64,000 bases of DNA from Desulfobaccales bacterium (GTDB taxonomy: Bacteria; Desulfobacterota; Desulfobaccia; Desulfobaccales; 0-14-0-80-60-11): assembly GCA_037481655.1 (NCBI GenBank), contig JBBFLF010000011.1, positions 1-64,000 of the forward strand, in the 5' to 3' direction. Shown piece after piece: positions 44,356 to 54,131 of the stretch; positions within the stretch are counted from its first letter, which is position 1; every line of letters starts with the position of its first letter. A program made the position numbers and the translations under genes. A model generated the notes under the pieces. The model saw only the letters and a program-made list of their open reading frames with translations, was not told the DNA's origin and ran no database searches.

Positions 44356-45777
44356 TCAGTAGGCTTCCTTGCAGGTGAACCAGGTGAGGATGGTGAGGCC
44401 GATGATCTTCAGGTCAAACCAAAGGGACCAGTTCCTCAGGTAATCCAGATCGTATTGCACCCGTTTCTCCATTTTGTCCAGGGTCTGGGTCTCCCCCCGC
44501 CAGCCGTTGACCTGGGCCCAGCCGGTGATGCCCGGGCGCACCTTGTGGCGCAGCATGTAGCGGGGGATGAGCTGCCGGTAGTATTCATTGTGGGCCACCG
44601 CATGGGGCCGGGGGCCAACGATGGACATGGTGCCCTGGAGCACATTGATGAACTGCGGCAGTTCATCCAGGCTGGTGCGCCTCAGGAACCGGCCGAAAGG
44701 CGTCACCCGGGGATCGTCAGGCCGGGCCTGAGGCACTTCCGGGCCGTCCTCGCACACCGTCATGGTGCGGAACTTATAAACCAGAATCTCCTCCCCGTGG
44801 AGGCCATAACGGCGTTGCCTAAAGAGCACCGGCCCCGGGGAGGTGAGCTTGACCCCCAGGGCAATCACCAGGAGGAGGGGAAGGGTGCACAATAGAATCA
44901 CACTGGCCAGAATGAGATCCTCCACCCGCTTCAGCCAGCTGTTGATGCCATAAAAAGGCGTCTCCCACAGAGAGATAAGGGGGATGCCGTTCAAGTCCGT
45001 GAGGCCGGCCTGGAGCAGGGAGAAGACAAAGACATCCGGCGCCAGATAGACCGAGGCGGTAGTGTGCCCCAGGCGCTCCACGATCTGGCGCAGGCGTTCC
45101 TCCGCCCGGAAGGGCAGGGCCAGATAGACCATGTCCACCTTATGGTCCTGGACATAATCCACCATGTCATCCAGGTTGCCCAGGATCGGGACTTTCACTG
45201 CCCCCCCCGCCAGCACCACCTCCGGCTCCCGAGGGGCATCGTCGAAGAAGCCCAGGATGGCAATGCCGATGGCCCGGATCTGGAGGATGTTCTCCGCCAG
45301 CATCTTCCCCAGCTCCCCGGCGCCGCCGATGACCAGAGTGCGGGAGTTGTGGCCCCGGGCCCTTAGCCAGCCGGTGACCTGATAGACGAGGGCCCTCAGC
45401 AGCACCAGGACCGGGGGGGTAACCACCAACCAGGTGAGGAGGAGGCGCCGGGAATAGATCTCCGAGCGCTTGGTGACAAAACCGAGGATGGTGAGGGCGG
45501 CAAAGACGGCGAGCCAAGCCAGGACAATGCGGGTGGCCAACCGGCCCAGCCGGGATCCCCGCCAGATCTGGTAAAGATTGGCCAGAGTGAAGACCACAAG
45601 CAGCATCGCGCAGGCCACCCCGGCCAAAATGAGATAGTCGGTCTCAAATTCCACCCCATACAGCCACTTAAACAGGAACAACAGCGCGATAATGGCGGCG
45701 CAGTCCAGCAACTGCTGCAGGCGCAGAAACAGGCGGCTGTATTGATCAAAGAATTCCCGACTTTTAGGCCGCATCAT
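44356..45777 (-). CDS. Undecaprenyl-phosphate sugar-1-phosphate transferase (WcaJ-like)
   Basis: Polyprenyl-phosphate phosphoglycosyltransferase of 473 residues that would start repeat-unit assembly on undecaprenyl phosphate. It has a hydrophobic N-terminal half with four or so spans, a CoA-binding_3-like segment (TLVIGGAGELGKML) and the catalytic bacterial sugar transferase domain: SPGPVLFRQRRYG, YKFRTM, RRTSLDELPQFINVLQGTMSIVGPRP and PGITGWAQVNG. The WcaJ family usually transfers glucose-1-phosphate. It is the last gene of the minus-strand polysaccharide locus, and a homologous transferase lies directly upstream. Confidence 0.9.
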   Translation of the reverse strand: MMRPKSREFFDQYSRLFLRLQQLLDCAAIIALLFLFKWLYGVEFETDYLILAGVACAMLLVVFTLANLYQIWRGSRLGRLATRIVLAWLAVFAALTILGFVTKRSEIYSRRLLLTWLVVTPPVLVLLRALVYQVTGWLRARGHNSRTLVIGGAGELGKMLAENILQIRAIGIAILGFFDDAPREPEVVLAGGAVKVPILGNLDDMVDYVQDHKVDMVYLALPFRAEERLRQIVERLGHTTASVYLAPDVFVFSLLQAGLTDLNGIPLISLWETPFYGINSWLKRVEDLILASVILLCTLPLLLVIALGVKLTSPGPVLFRQRRYGLHGEEILVYKFRTMTVCEDGPEVPQARPDDPRVTPFGRFLRRTSLDELPQFINVLQGTMSIVGPRPHAVAHNEYYRQLIPRYMLRHKVRPGITGWAQVNGWRGETQTLDKMEKRVQYDLDYLRNWSLWFDLKIIGLTILTWFTCKEAY

Positions 45778-45784
45778 ATACTTA

Positions 45785-47248
45785 TTAAGTCCCTTTCCCG
45801 GATAAAACGATTTTTATAGTTTTAAAAATAATCAAAATATCTAATAGTAACCCCATGTTTTTTATGTAATACAAGTCGTATTGCAATTTTTCGTTAGTTT
45901 CCTCAATGGAAGATGTATAATTATGCATCACCTGTGCCCAGCCAGTGAGGCCGGGTTTGACCAGGAAACGAAAACTGTAAAAAGGGATTTTTTCCCTCAA
46001 GCCGATGCAGATTTGGGTGTCCGGAGGATCATTCAGGCGGCGGCCCGGGCGGTAATCAGGGACAAGATGTTGATATTCCTGACAAAATATTTGACGCTCG
46101 GGCCGCGGCCCGATAAAACTCATATCGCCTTTAATGATATTGATGAGCTGGGGTAACTCATCTAGACGGAGTTTGCGGAGGATTCGGCCGACTCGGGTGA
46201 TGCGCGGATCGTCAGCGGTGGAAAATTGTGGGCCGTTTTCTTCAGCATTTTCCACCATCGTTCTAAATTTAATGATTTTGAAGGGACGCTTGTTTTTCCC
46301 CAATCTTTCCTGCAGATAAAAAACCTTCCCTTTGCTATTTATTTTAATGGCCAGAGCGATAAATAAAAACAAGGGCAAAAGGGCCAGGAGACAAAAAGCG
46401 GCAACAAATGGTTCGAGAATGCTTTTGAAGCGTACATAATAATGTTTGTTAAAATTTAAATTCCATTGATAAAACCAATAACTGGAGATATGGGAGTTGG
46501 GCACCTTTCCAGTGATAGCTTCAAAAATGCTGGGCATGTCCAGGAGGGTCACCTTTTGCCAGCAAGCCTGGACCAACCGGTTCACGAGGGGCGGCTGCTT
46601 GTCATGAGTAATGGCCACCACCACCAAGGAGACCTGCTCTTTATCAATGATGGAGTTCAAGTCGGCGGAGGTGCCTAAGACCGGCAGGCCGCCCACTTCG
46701 GCCCCCACTTTGGCCGGATCATCGTCGATATACCCCACGGGCCACAGGCCGCAGCGGGGGTGTTCCCGGATAATCTCCAGGAGGCGGCGGCCGGCCCCCC
46801 CAGCCCCGACGATGAGGGTGCGCTTGAAGAATTTGGGGGTGAACAGCAGCGCGGAGAAAAGATAGCGCCAGGCGAGGATCAATACCAGGAAGGTGGCGGC
46901 CTGCACCAGGAAGAGTTTGTGGCTGAAAGGGGTCATTCGCAGAAGGTGGCTGGCCAAGAAGGCCACCATTGACCCTACGATAACGGCCAGGCCGATTTTC
47001 AAAAAATTGGTGATCTCGCAGTAATCCTGCTGATAGTCATAGGCATCGGCAATATATAGAGTCGAAAAAATGATGATGCCGTTGGCCAAAGATCTGAGGT
47101 CCATAACCGCACAACCAGAAGGGCAAAATCCGAGGAATACTTGATCTGCCCATGCACAGAGTAGCAGAGAGGCGACAAAGGAGAGAAAATCGCCGAAGAA
47201 CAGGGCGATTTTCCATTTTATTAGGGGGATACCAAAAAAGGAGGCCAT
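45785..47248 (-). CDS. Second polyprenyl-phosphate sugar-1-phosphate transferase
   Basis: A 487-residue relative of the preceding transferase with N-terminal spans, a nucleotide-fold segment (TLIVGAGGAGRRLLEII) and the catalytic domain (FYLQERLGKNKRPFKIIKFRTM, LDELPQLINIIKGDMSFIGPRPER, PGLTGWAQVMHNY). The loop with RPGRRLNDPPDTQICIGLREKIPFY is an insertion relative to WcaJ. Codon use is noticeably more AT-rich than in its WcaJ neighbour, pointing to separate origins. ATG 47248 is preferred over a GTG at 47272. Confidence 0.88.
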   Translation of the reverse strand: MASFFGIPLIKWKIALFFGDFLSFVASLLLCAWADQVFLGFCPSGCAVMDLRSLANGIIIFSTLYIADAYDYQQDYCEITNFLKIGLAVIVGSMVAFLASHLLRMTPFSHKLFLVQAATFLVLILAWRYLFSALLFTPKFFKRTLIVGAGGAGRRLLEIIREHPRCGLWPVGYIDDDPAKVGAEVGGLPVLGTSADLNSIIDKEQVSLVVVAITHDKQPPLVNRLVQACWQKVTLLDMPSIFEAITGKVPNSHISSYWFYQWNLNFNKHYYVRFKSILEPFVAAFCLLALLPLFLFIALAIKINSKGKVFYLQERLGKNKRPFKIIKFRTMVENAEENGPQFSTADDPRITRVGRILRKLRLDELPQLINIIKGDMSFIGPRPERQIFCQEYQHLVPDYRPGRRLNDPPDTQICIGLREKIPFYSFRFLVKPGLTGWAQVMHNYTSSIEETNEKLQYDLYYIKNMGLLLDILIIFKTIKIVLSGKGT

Positions 47249-47268
47249 GATTTCCCAACAAACTGCAA

Positions 47269-48489
47269 TCACTTAATATGAAGAATTTCCTTAACTTTAT
47301 CCTTCACCATCTCGTCAGTAATATCAAGCATGCATTTCTGATAAGTGAGATTTATACAATGAGGTCTGATACCACGATGACTATAAGTGCAAGGAGAGCA
47401 CGGTTGCTCTATATATAAGTAATGGTTGCCAGGCCCGAAAGGACCATAACGCCCAGGGGTTTCCGGACCGAAGAGACCGAGGGTCGGAACGCGCAACGCA
47501 GCTCCTAAATGCATCGGGCCAGTGTCGTTGGCCACCATCAGCTTGGCTTCATCCAATAAAGCAACATAATCAGCAAAGGAAAGCTCATCCATTAAAGAAA
47601 ATATGGGAGCTCCATCGGCATGTGAAAGGATAAAATTAATAATATCTTTTTCCGAGTTGGTGCCGGATAAAAAGACGACGTAGTCATTTTGGGCAAGAAA
47701 TTGGGCCAAAGTGAGGAAGCGTTCCTTCGGCCAGGCCCGGCATCGACCGGAAGGGCCGCACCCAGGGTGGAGCACCACATACGGCCGGCCTTCGAGGCCC
47801 TTTGCCTGGAGCCACCGCTGGATGTTATGGCGATTTTCCGGGCGAAGGCGCGGGGCCACCAGCCTGTGCGGCGGCGGAGGCAGGGGCAGAATCGATTGGG
47901 CCAGGCCATAAAAATCGTGGAGGATATGATGCTGGGGGGAGAGACGCCAGGCATTGGTCAACAGCAGCCGGCGCGCCCCTAGATAGTAAAAGCCGCCGCG
48001 GACCGGAATGTTAGACAAATAAAGAATGACCGGGGTGAAATAAAAATGTGGTTCAAAATCAATCGCAAGGTCATACTGGGATTTTCTTAAATTTTTGATT
48101 ATCTTAATGAGCCTTAGAAAACCAAGTTTAGATTTCAAAATATCCTCGACAATCAAACGATCATAGAGATGAGAATTTTGCTCCAGGATCTGGGAGTTGA
48201 GCGGAGTGGCCAATACATGAATTTCGGCCTGCGGACATGCCTTTTTTATTCTGTCGATAACAGTCAATAATATGGTTGACTCTCCTAAGGCAGCTAATTT
48301 GACCAGCAATATTTTATTAAATCGATGATTGCAAGTAACATTTTGAGTTCTCCCAAACGTTTTCCCGAAAATATAGAGGAAAAAAGTGATTAAAAGGCCA
48401 AAGTAGGCATCAATTATGCGGAATAATTGCCTCTTCAAGGGTTCGTTGCGGGTTGCAACTCTTTCTTTATGTCGGTTTATCAGAGTCAT
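47269..48489 (-). CDS. Glycosyltransferase family 9 (heptosyltransferase-like)
   Basis: A 406-residue protein with GT9 features: ILLVKLAALGESTILL near residue 60, the acceptor-side KIIKNLRKSQYDLAIDFEPH, and the ADP-heptose-type C-terminal half with VVLHPGCGPSGRCRAWPKERF, ELSFADYVALLDEAKLMVANDTGPMHLGAAL and TLGLFGPETPGRYGP. The cysteine-rich C-terminus PCSPCTYSHRGIRPHC is seen in part of the family. An N-terminal hydrophobic segment (about 27-46) may anchor it to the membrane. The gene is AT-rich compared with the flanks. Confidence 0.88.
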   Translation of the reverse strand: MTLINRHKERVATRNEPLKRQLFRIIDAYFGLLITFFLYIFGKTFGRTQNVTCNHRFNKILLVKLAALGESTILLTVIDRIKKACPQAEIHVLATPLNSQILEQNSHLYDRLIVEDILKSKLGFLRLIKIIKNLRKSQYDLAIDFEPHFYFTPVILYLSNIPVRGGFYYLGARRLLLTNAWRLSPQHHILHDFYGLAQSILPLPPPPHRLVAPRLRPENRHNIQRWLQAKGLEGRPYVVLHPGCGPSGRCRAWPKERFLTLAQFLAQNDYVVFLSGTNSEKDIINFILSHADGAPIFSLMDELSFADYVALLDEAKLMVANDTGPMHLGAALRVPTLGLFGPETPGRYGPFGPGNHYLYIEQPCSPCTYSHRGIRPHCINLTYQKCMLDITDEMVKDKVKEILHIK

Positions 48490-48886
48490 AGTAGATCAAG
48501 ATGACTTGAACAAATTTGAGGTGCGTAATGAAGCCGCAGGGGAAATAAAACCGAGAACACACCTCTGGGGCCGCTGAGGAGTAACCCTCACGAGAAGCCG
48601 TTCAATCTAGAGTGAAATTACAACAGTTTCGCCTGAGGTTGGCAGGTGGAGTTCACCACCGGAGCACTGCCCCCTTTTTATCATTAGCAATTTCTGTTCC
48701 CAGTCAAATTCTATGCCGGTCTCTTAACCTGAAAAGGAGGAGAGCCGGGTTCTATATGGAAACACCAGGAGAAATGTTCATAAAATGAAACATGAATGTT
48801 TCAAAAGAGGAGCAAATGGGCTCCAGGCACCGGCATGGTTCCCGGGAGTCCGGGCTGGAAGGGCGTTTCAGTAGGGCGACAAAGCC
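48490..48886. other. Intergenic gap inside the polysaccharide locus
   Basis: 397 bp with no gene I can support. Near 48775-48810 there is an imperfect inverted repeat around GAAACATGAATGTTTC. The stretch may be the remnant of a lost gene, as the rest of the locus is tightly packed. Confidence 0.4.
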
Positions 48887-49888
48887 TCACCGTAACGACA
48901 AACCGGAATAAAGTTCGATATGCCGGGAGGCAATCGCGGCCCAGGAGATTTTCTCCAAATATTTCCGGGCTTCTCGTCTTAAGCGGGTAAAGCGCTCGCT
49001 TGGCTCGGAGAAGGACTCCAGGATCTGCAGCGCCTCTGCCGGATGATGGGCAAAGAGGAGGAATTTTTCAAATTCCGGAGGCATCTGAGGCCCCCGGGTG
49101 GTGATCACGAGCACTCCGTTCCCCAAGGCCGCCAGGAGGGAGCCCCGCCGTTCTGAGGCCCCGTCAGGGTAGGGAAGATAAGCGAAGGTCGCCCGGCTTA
49201 AGATTTCCGCTACTTGTTGAGGTCCGAGGGACAAGTGGAGACTCACATATGGCAGGGCCCGGATCCGGTCCAGGAATCGGGGATAATGGGGATGAGGGAA
49301 ACCAAGGAGGCGGAATTTCCAAATGCTCTCCCGTTCCCACGCCATCCGGGCCAGAGCCAGGAATTCCTCAATTCCTTTGCCTGGTTTGATGATACCAAAA
49401 TAGATCACTTCGGGATTTTTCTCGCCTGGGCTTGCGGTAAAGGGGATGTTACTGCCAATGGGTATGATATCTGACCGACGCCTGACCCAGGGGGTCCATC
49501 GACATAATGAGTCTCGCTCCCCCTCATTGGTAAAAATAAAATAGCTTCGAAGGGTAAAGGGGATAATGGAAAGTCGGCGAAGAATATGTGCCTGGGAGAA
49601 TTCATGTAAAGTGACGACAATATTTGTCGATTGTAAAATGAGTGAAATGATTTGTGGAATAATGCTTTTCCCATAACCGATTGTCGGGTATTGAATATGG
49701 AGGATGTTCGAGTTTTGTTGGCGGAGAATGGAAATTAATGAGGGTAAAGAAGAGAGCCGCCAATCCCTGTGGTGCAGGACTGAAACGTTTACCTTTGCCT
49801 TTTTAAGAGCTGTTATCAGCTGATAGGTATAATCACCCACACCGCAATGGTCGGGTGGGTAGGAGCCGGTTAACATGACAATTTTCAT
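48887..49888 (-). CDS. GT4-type glycosyltransferase
   Basis: A 333-residue GT-B glycosyltransferase. The N-terminus MLTGSYPPDHCGVGDYTYQLITAL is characteristic of family 4 donors/acceptors, and the C-terminal domain has VIYFGIIKPGKGIEEFLALAR and the region LSRATFAYLPYPDGASERRGSLLAALGNGVLVITT, which aligns with the E-x7-E donor-binding motif, here with the first Glu as SERRGSL. It overlaps the polymerase gene by 4 bp. The sugar is unknown. Confidence 0.82.
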   Translation of the reverse strand: MKIVMLTGSYPPDHCGVGDYTYQLITALKKAKVNVSVLHHRDWRLSSLPSLISILRQQNSNILHIQYPTIGYGKSIIPQIISLILQSTNIVVTLHEFSQAHILRRLSIIPFTLRSYFIFTNEGERDSLCRWTPWVRRRSDIIPIGSNIPFTASPGEKNPEVIYFGIIKPGKGIEEFLALARMAWERESIWKFRLLGFPHPHYPRFLDRIRALPYVSLHLSLGPQQVAEILSRATFAYLPYPDGASERRGSLLAALGNGVLVITTRGPQMPPEFEKFLLFAHHPAEALQILESFSEPSERFTRLRREARKYLEKISWAAIASRHIELYSGLSLR

Positions 49889-51297
49889 TTTTCAAGAAGC
49901 TTTTGATAAAGAAGGTCATAATATTTTTGATAGAGGAGACTAGTGGCCCCGATGAAGGAGCCGATGATAAACCAGAGATGATTGAGCACAAAAGTGAATC
50001 CGGTGAGAGTCTCCAAAGAGAGCACCATCAGAAAAGAGACGAAATATCCTGAAAGGAATATTTTATCTTTTTCTAGTGTATGAGGGGGAAAGATCCTGAT
50101 GATTCGGAGGAATCTCCAGCAAAGATAGAAAATAAAAAGAGAGAAGGCACCGAATCCCAGGATGCCGGTGTGAGCCAACAATTTGACAATAAGGTCGTGA
50201 GAAACGGAACTTCCCCATCCGATTCCCAGGATAGGATACTGGAGGAAATATTGAAAAGAATCAATAATGGAGCTCATTCGTTCAATTCCAGAATACGATT
50301 CCTGTTTTTGGATAACATTTGTAATAAAATATTCGAGAAAAAATGGAAAATATAGAAAAGATAGGAATAATAATATGATGGGAGTGAGTATAACTATTAA
50401 AACACGTATTTTGACTATTTCCAATAAAAATAATGTAACCAGGGAGAACATGACCAAAAGAAATAGTCCAATAAAAGAAGTGGTAGAGGCTCCCAAAATA
50501 ATTACAGAAACTATAAACAGGAAACATATGGGGTCCAGCTTGGGCGAAAAGATATATTTTTGCGAGAATATTGAAAAAACTAAAAAAGGGGCGATGCTCA
50601 GCATGAATTTGGAAAAATATGAAGCCTCCAGACACACGGAGGTGATCCGCTTGAGCTCGGCTAAAGAATAGGTTTCCTCCATATAACCGGCAGCCGCAGG
50701 GTGGATGGAATTGTTGAAAATGAAGTCGGGATACGGAAGGTTGAACCAATAGAGCAACCATTGCATAAGTCCCCATAAACCGACAAAAATTCCCGAAACG
50801 ATATAGACCAGAAGACTTTTTTTCAATAGTTCTTCCACAGAATTAAACACGGCAAAAAAAACTGTAAGAAAAACGCCGTGTAATAAATATAGATATAATG
50901 TAATGTGCCGGAGGGAAAGGTTCAAGGGAATCATAACAGGATACAGCAGACTCCATTCGGGACCATGGACTAAGAGCCTACCAGAAATAATGACCGGCAT
51001 CGATAAAGATAATAAAACTATAAAAGCAAATAAAAATAACAGGGAAAAGGAATATCCAGTATGGCGGGGAAGGGGCAATTTTCTCATTAAAAAGCGGCCA
51101 ATTTCCCGGGAGACAAACAGGGATCCCAACCACAAACTGACCTGAATGCCAGAGCCAGAAAAAGCATCTCTATAAATATTAATGACTGCAGTGGCCGAAA
51201 AAGGTAAAAAGAAAATCAAAATGTAATAAATGCTTCTAGTAAAAAGAAGCATGAAGCTCAGCGGAATGATGATGGCGCCAATATAAGTAATTTCCAT
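49885..51297 (-). CDS. Wzy-like polysaccharide polymerase/O-antigen ligase family protein
   Basis: A 470-residue, extremely hydrophobic protein with roughly ten membrane spans and one larger periplasmic loop (about 195-235, YPDFIFNNSIHPAAAGYMEETYSLAEL). ILGIGWGSSVSHDLIVKLLAHTGILG near the C-terminus matches the conserved glycine/histidine loop of Wzy/WaaL-type O-antigen polymerases and ligases. It lies between glycosyltransferase genes, where the polymerase of a Wzx/Wzy locus is expected. Base composition is the most AT-rich of the window's genes, typical for wzy. Confidence 0.8.
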   Translation of the reverse strand: MEITYIGAIIIPLSFMLLFTRSIYYILIFFLPFSATAVINIYRDAFSGSGIQVSLWLGSLFVSREIGRFLMRKLPLPRHTGYSFSLLFLFAFIVLLSLSMPVIISGRLLVHGPEWSLLYPVMIPLNLSLRHITLYLYLLHGVFLTVFFAVFNSVEELLKKSLLVYIVSGIFVGLWGLMQWLLYWFNLPYPDFIFNNSIHPAAAGYMEETYSLAELKRITSVCLEASYFSKFMLSIAPFLVFSIFSQKYIFSPKLDPICFLFIVSVIILGASTTSFIGLFLLVMFSLVTLFLLEIVKIRVLIVILTPIILLFLSFLYFPFFLEYFITNVIQKQESYSGIERMSSIIDSFQYFLQYPILGIGWGSSVSHDLIVKLLAHTGILGFGAFSLFIFYLCWRFLRIIRIFPPHTLEKDKIFLSGYFVSFLMVLSLETLTGFTFVLNHLWFIIGSFIGATSLLYQKYYDLLYQKLLEK

Positions 51298-51303
51298 ATA
51301 TCT

Positions 51304-52374
51304 TTATTTTCTGATAGGAATGAAGAAGCTGATCAGAAAAGAACGAAATATCCAATAAACTCGATCGAACTGTTTACGATAAATGCGATTAAACAGTTTT
51401 CCTAACAATTTGATACTCAATATCAGGGGAAATAATTTACTATATTTGCGAAAGAAGATCACACAAGAAGAGATTTCATAGCAGTCTGCCTGCAGACTGG
51501 GTCCCTGGGTGCTGGCCCCCTCCTTATGATACACTTTACTTTCTTCAGCATAAAGCAGGCGATACCCCGCCAGCGTTATTCGATAACCAAGATCGACGTC
51601 CTCCCAGAAATGAAAAAAAGCTGGGTCAAAAAGACCGACATCCCTTAATGTCTCCAAGGGTATCAGGCAGCTGCACCCCTCAATATAATCCAGCTTATTA
51701 GACTCAGGGGGGAGCGGGGCCCCGGGAGCATTTCTTACTAAGGGAGAGACACCCCCCAAAGCCCACCGGATCCGTTTGCCGCCCCAGGAAAGAATCTTCT
51801 CGGGGTAAAAGTAATCAAGAATCTTGGACCCTACTGCTCCGACGCGGGAAGTTGAAGCCGCCTTGGCCCAAAGGGAGCGGAGTGCGTCCGGCGCCACCAC
51901 CGTGTCGTTGTTCAGCAGCCAGACGTGGCCGGCATCTCCCCTAGCCAGGGCGTAACGCAGCCCCACATTATTGCCGCCTCCGAAGCCCAGATTGGCCCCG
52001 GTCTGGATGAAGACCAGCGGCACGGCCGGGTCGGGGTCAACACCACCGGCCTCCGCCGTCGGTCGATCATAACACACAAAAGGGATGGGTTTGGCCAGGG
52101 GGCGGCGGAAGAGGTGCGCCAGGGCCGGGTTCTGGGGGCCGGGAAAGGGAAGCTCCCCCCGGGCCCACGCCAACATCTTCTCCCATGAGCCGTCCTGAGA
52201 GCCATTGTCGCAGACCACCGCCACGAAAGGATGGTAGTCCTGCCGAAACAGGCTCTCCAGGCATTCGATGGTATGGGCCCAGCCGTTCCAATTGACCAGG
52301 AGCACGTACACTCGGGAACTCTCCGGCGGTGATTGACCGGCCGTCTCTCTCCGAGGGCCGATGCTTGCTATCAT
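51304..52374 (-). CDS. Glycosyltransferase family 2
   Basis: A 356-residue GT-A enzyme of the rhamnosyl-type GT2 branch: VYVLLVNWNGWAHTIECLESLFRQ, VAVVCDNGSQDGSW, GGGNNVGLRYAL and VWLLNNDTVVAPDAL with the metal-binding aspartate in NND, then FDPAFFHFWEDVDLGYR, the acceptor-side ED motif. The C-terminal 60 residues are basic and hydrophobic and may associate with the membrane. It starts 8 bp after the GT39-like gene. Confidence 0.9.
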   Translation of the reverse strand: MIASIGPRRETAGQSPPESSRVYVLLVNWNGWAHTIECLESLFRQDYHPFVAVVCDNGSQDGSWEKMLAWARGELPFPGPQNPALAHLFRRPLAKPIPFVCYDRPTAEAGGVDPDPAVPLVFIQTGANLGFGGGNNVGLRYALARGDAGHVWLLNNDTVVAPDALRSLWAKAASTSRVGAVGSKILDYFYPEKILSWGGKRIRWALGGVSPLVRNAPGAPLPPESNKLDYIEGCSCLIPLETLRDVGLFDPAFFHFWEDVDLGYRITLAGYRLLYAEESKVYHKEGASTQGPSLQADCYEISSCVIFFRKYSKLFPLILSIKLLGKLFNRIYRKQFDRVYWIFRSFLISFFIPIRK

Positions 52375-52382
52375 CGCTCCTG

Positions 52383-54080
52383 TTAGCGCAACCGGATGGT
52401 GATGGTTTTACCGATACTGGGCATGGGAAGCTCCAGATCCAGGTCCAGGGGCACGGACGTGGCCTTTCGGTATTCATAGAGGAGCAGCTCCCCCTGTTGC
52501 CGGGAGGGATCACCCCCATGATCCAGTTGGAAGACGATGGGGAACTTCTTCACCAGGACAAAGTCAGGGTCGGTGAGCATCATGGTGCGTAGGGTGGAAA
52601 GCGCCGGCAATTTCTCCCAGTCAGCCACTGGCATGAAATGGATGCAGATGTAACGGATGCCATACTTACGGAAAAATTCCTTGATCTCCTCGTCTTTGGT
52701 TCTGATCTCCCAGAGGGCGTAATGGGGAAAAATGGCAATGGCATAAAGGAATTTGTTACTTCGGAAGAGATAGAGCCGCCGGTCAGGGTCGGCTTTCCGG
52801 GTGGCGAAAACCAAGGCCCCATAGGCGGAATAATCGCCGTCAAAAAACACGATTTCCTCGCGGTCCGGCGGAATCTGGGACAGGAGGAAACGGGCCACCT
52901 CCTCATTACCGGAGACCCGGGAGCGGGGGGTGAAGGCGGCCTCCGTCAGGGTGGCGGCAGAGAAGACCGCCACCAGTCCCACCAGGACAAGGGTCCCGCG
53001 AGCGGTGCGGGAAGAGAGCTGGGCAGCCAGCCGAAGCACAGGGAGAGCAGCCAATCCACAGAGCGACGGGACCCAATAGATGATATAGCGCGGCTCCTTG
53101 CTGCCCAGGACGGTGAACAGGAGATAACAGGAGGCGGCCCAGAGGAGGAGAAAGATCTCCTGCCCCCGCACCGGGCGGCCAAGGGGGGTGATAAGACTCA
53201 GCAGGTAAAAGACCAATAGCACAATGGTGGTCCAGGATAATTGTTCGGGGAGTGTAACAAGATAATATAAATAGATATGAATGGAAAGATAATGTTGGAA
53301 TCCTTTAAAGGAATCTTTAAAAATAACGTCACTATGAAAGAAAAAGCTGGCGATATAGTAAGGAGCACTGAGGATAATCACAATGGCTACGAAAATAATC
53401 AGGTGCCGCCAGGCGAAAAACACTCTCTTTTCCTGACCATACTTATAGAGAGAAAATAAGAAAAAGAATACCAACAGGTAAAGGGAGGTTTGCTTTGTGA
53501 GTAGCGCCAGGCCGGTAAATATGGCCGTCAGGATGACGTCCAGGAGCCTGGCCTCCCGCACATATACATAAAAATAGTAGGTGGCGATAAGGGAGAGGGA
53601 GACCGAAGGGATCTCCAGGCTGACGGTGCGCGCCATAAACAACATGATCGGACTGGTCACCAAGAGGATGGAGGCCAGTACTGCGGTCAAGTCATCAAAC
53701 ATCACCCGAAGGAGCCGGTAAAAATAGGTCAATCCGAGGAGAAAAAAGAAGTAGCTCACCAACCGCGCCACCGGCTCGCTGATCCCGAAAATCAGAAAAA
53801 AAGTCCCTTCCACTAGATGGAACAGATGTGGCCAGTGTAATAAAGCAATATTGTTATAATGGGCATAATAATTCCAGATATAGTCCATCATATTCTTGGG
53901 ATTGTTTAGGAATGCACCGTCCCGGATAAAGTCCGCAAAAAACACCCCGATCATGGTATGGGCATAAGTGTCTGCAATGCCACCCAGTTCGCCGTCGTTG
54001 ATGGTCCACAGAACCAAAAGCGAAGCGATGCCCACCACGAGCAAGTAGGAGGTGGAGAAAAAGGTCTTTTTATGGGTCAT
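52383..54080 (-). CDS. GT39/ArnT-like membrane glycosyltransferase
   Basis: A 565-residue protein with about a dozen spans followed by a C-terminal periplasmic domain of roughly 170 residues. The first loop has acidic residues in INDGELGGIADTYAHT, comparable to the conserved Asp/Glu of the PMT/ArnT superfamily, and the loop GSKEPRYIIYWVPSLCGLAALP is typical of ArnT-like enzymes. These use polyprenyl-phosphate sugars outside the cytoplasm. ATG 54080 has AAGGA at 8 bp; a TTG at 54125 is unlikely. It may decorate the polysaccharide or its lipid-linked unit. Confidence 0.78.
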   Translation of the reverse strand: MTHKKTFFSTSYLLVVGIASLLVLWTINDGELGGIADTYAHTMIGVFFADFIRDGAFLNNPKNMMDYIWNYYAHYNNIALLHWPHLFHLVEGTFFLIFGISEPVARLVSYFFFLLGLTYFYRLLRVMFDDLTAVLASILLVTSPIMLFMARTVSLEIPSVSLSLIATYYFYVYVREARLLDVILTAIFTGLALLTKQTSLYLLVFFFLFSLYKYGQEKRVFFAWRHLIIFVAIVIILSAPYYIASFFFHSDVIFKDSFKGFQHYLSIHIYLYYLVTLPEQLSWTTIVLLVFYLLSLITPLGRPVRGQEIFLLLWAASCYLLFTVLGSKEPRYIIYWVPSLCGLAALPVLRLAAQLSSRTARGTLVLVGLVAVFSAATLTEAAFTPRSRVSGNEEVARFLLSQIPPDREEIVFFDGDYSAYGALVFATRKADPDRRLYLFRSNKFLYAIAIFPHYALWEIRTKDEEIKEFFRKYGIRYICIHFMPVADWEKLPALSTLRTMMLTDPDFVLVKKFPIVFQLDHGGDPSRQQGELLLYEYRKATSVPLDLDLELPMPSIGKTITIRLR

Positions 54081-54131
54081 CCGGGTGTTCCTTACGAATG
54101 TCTCTCTGACGGTCAGATCCTCCAACTGTCC

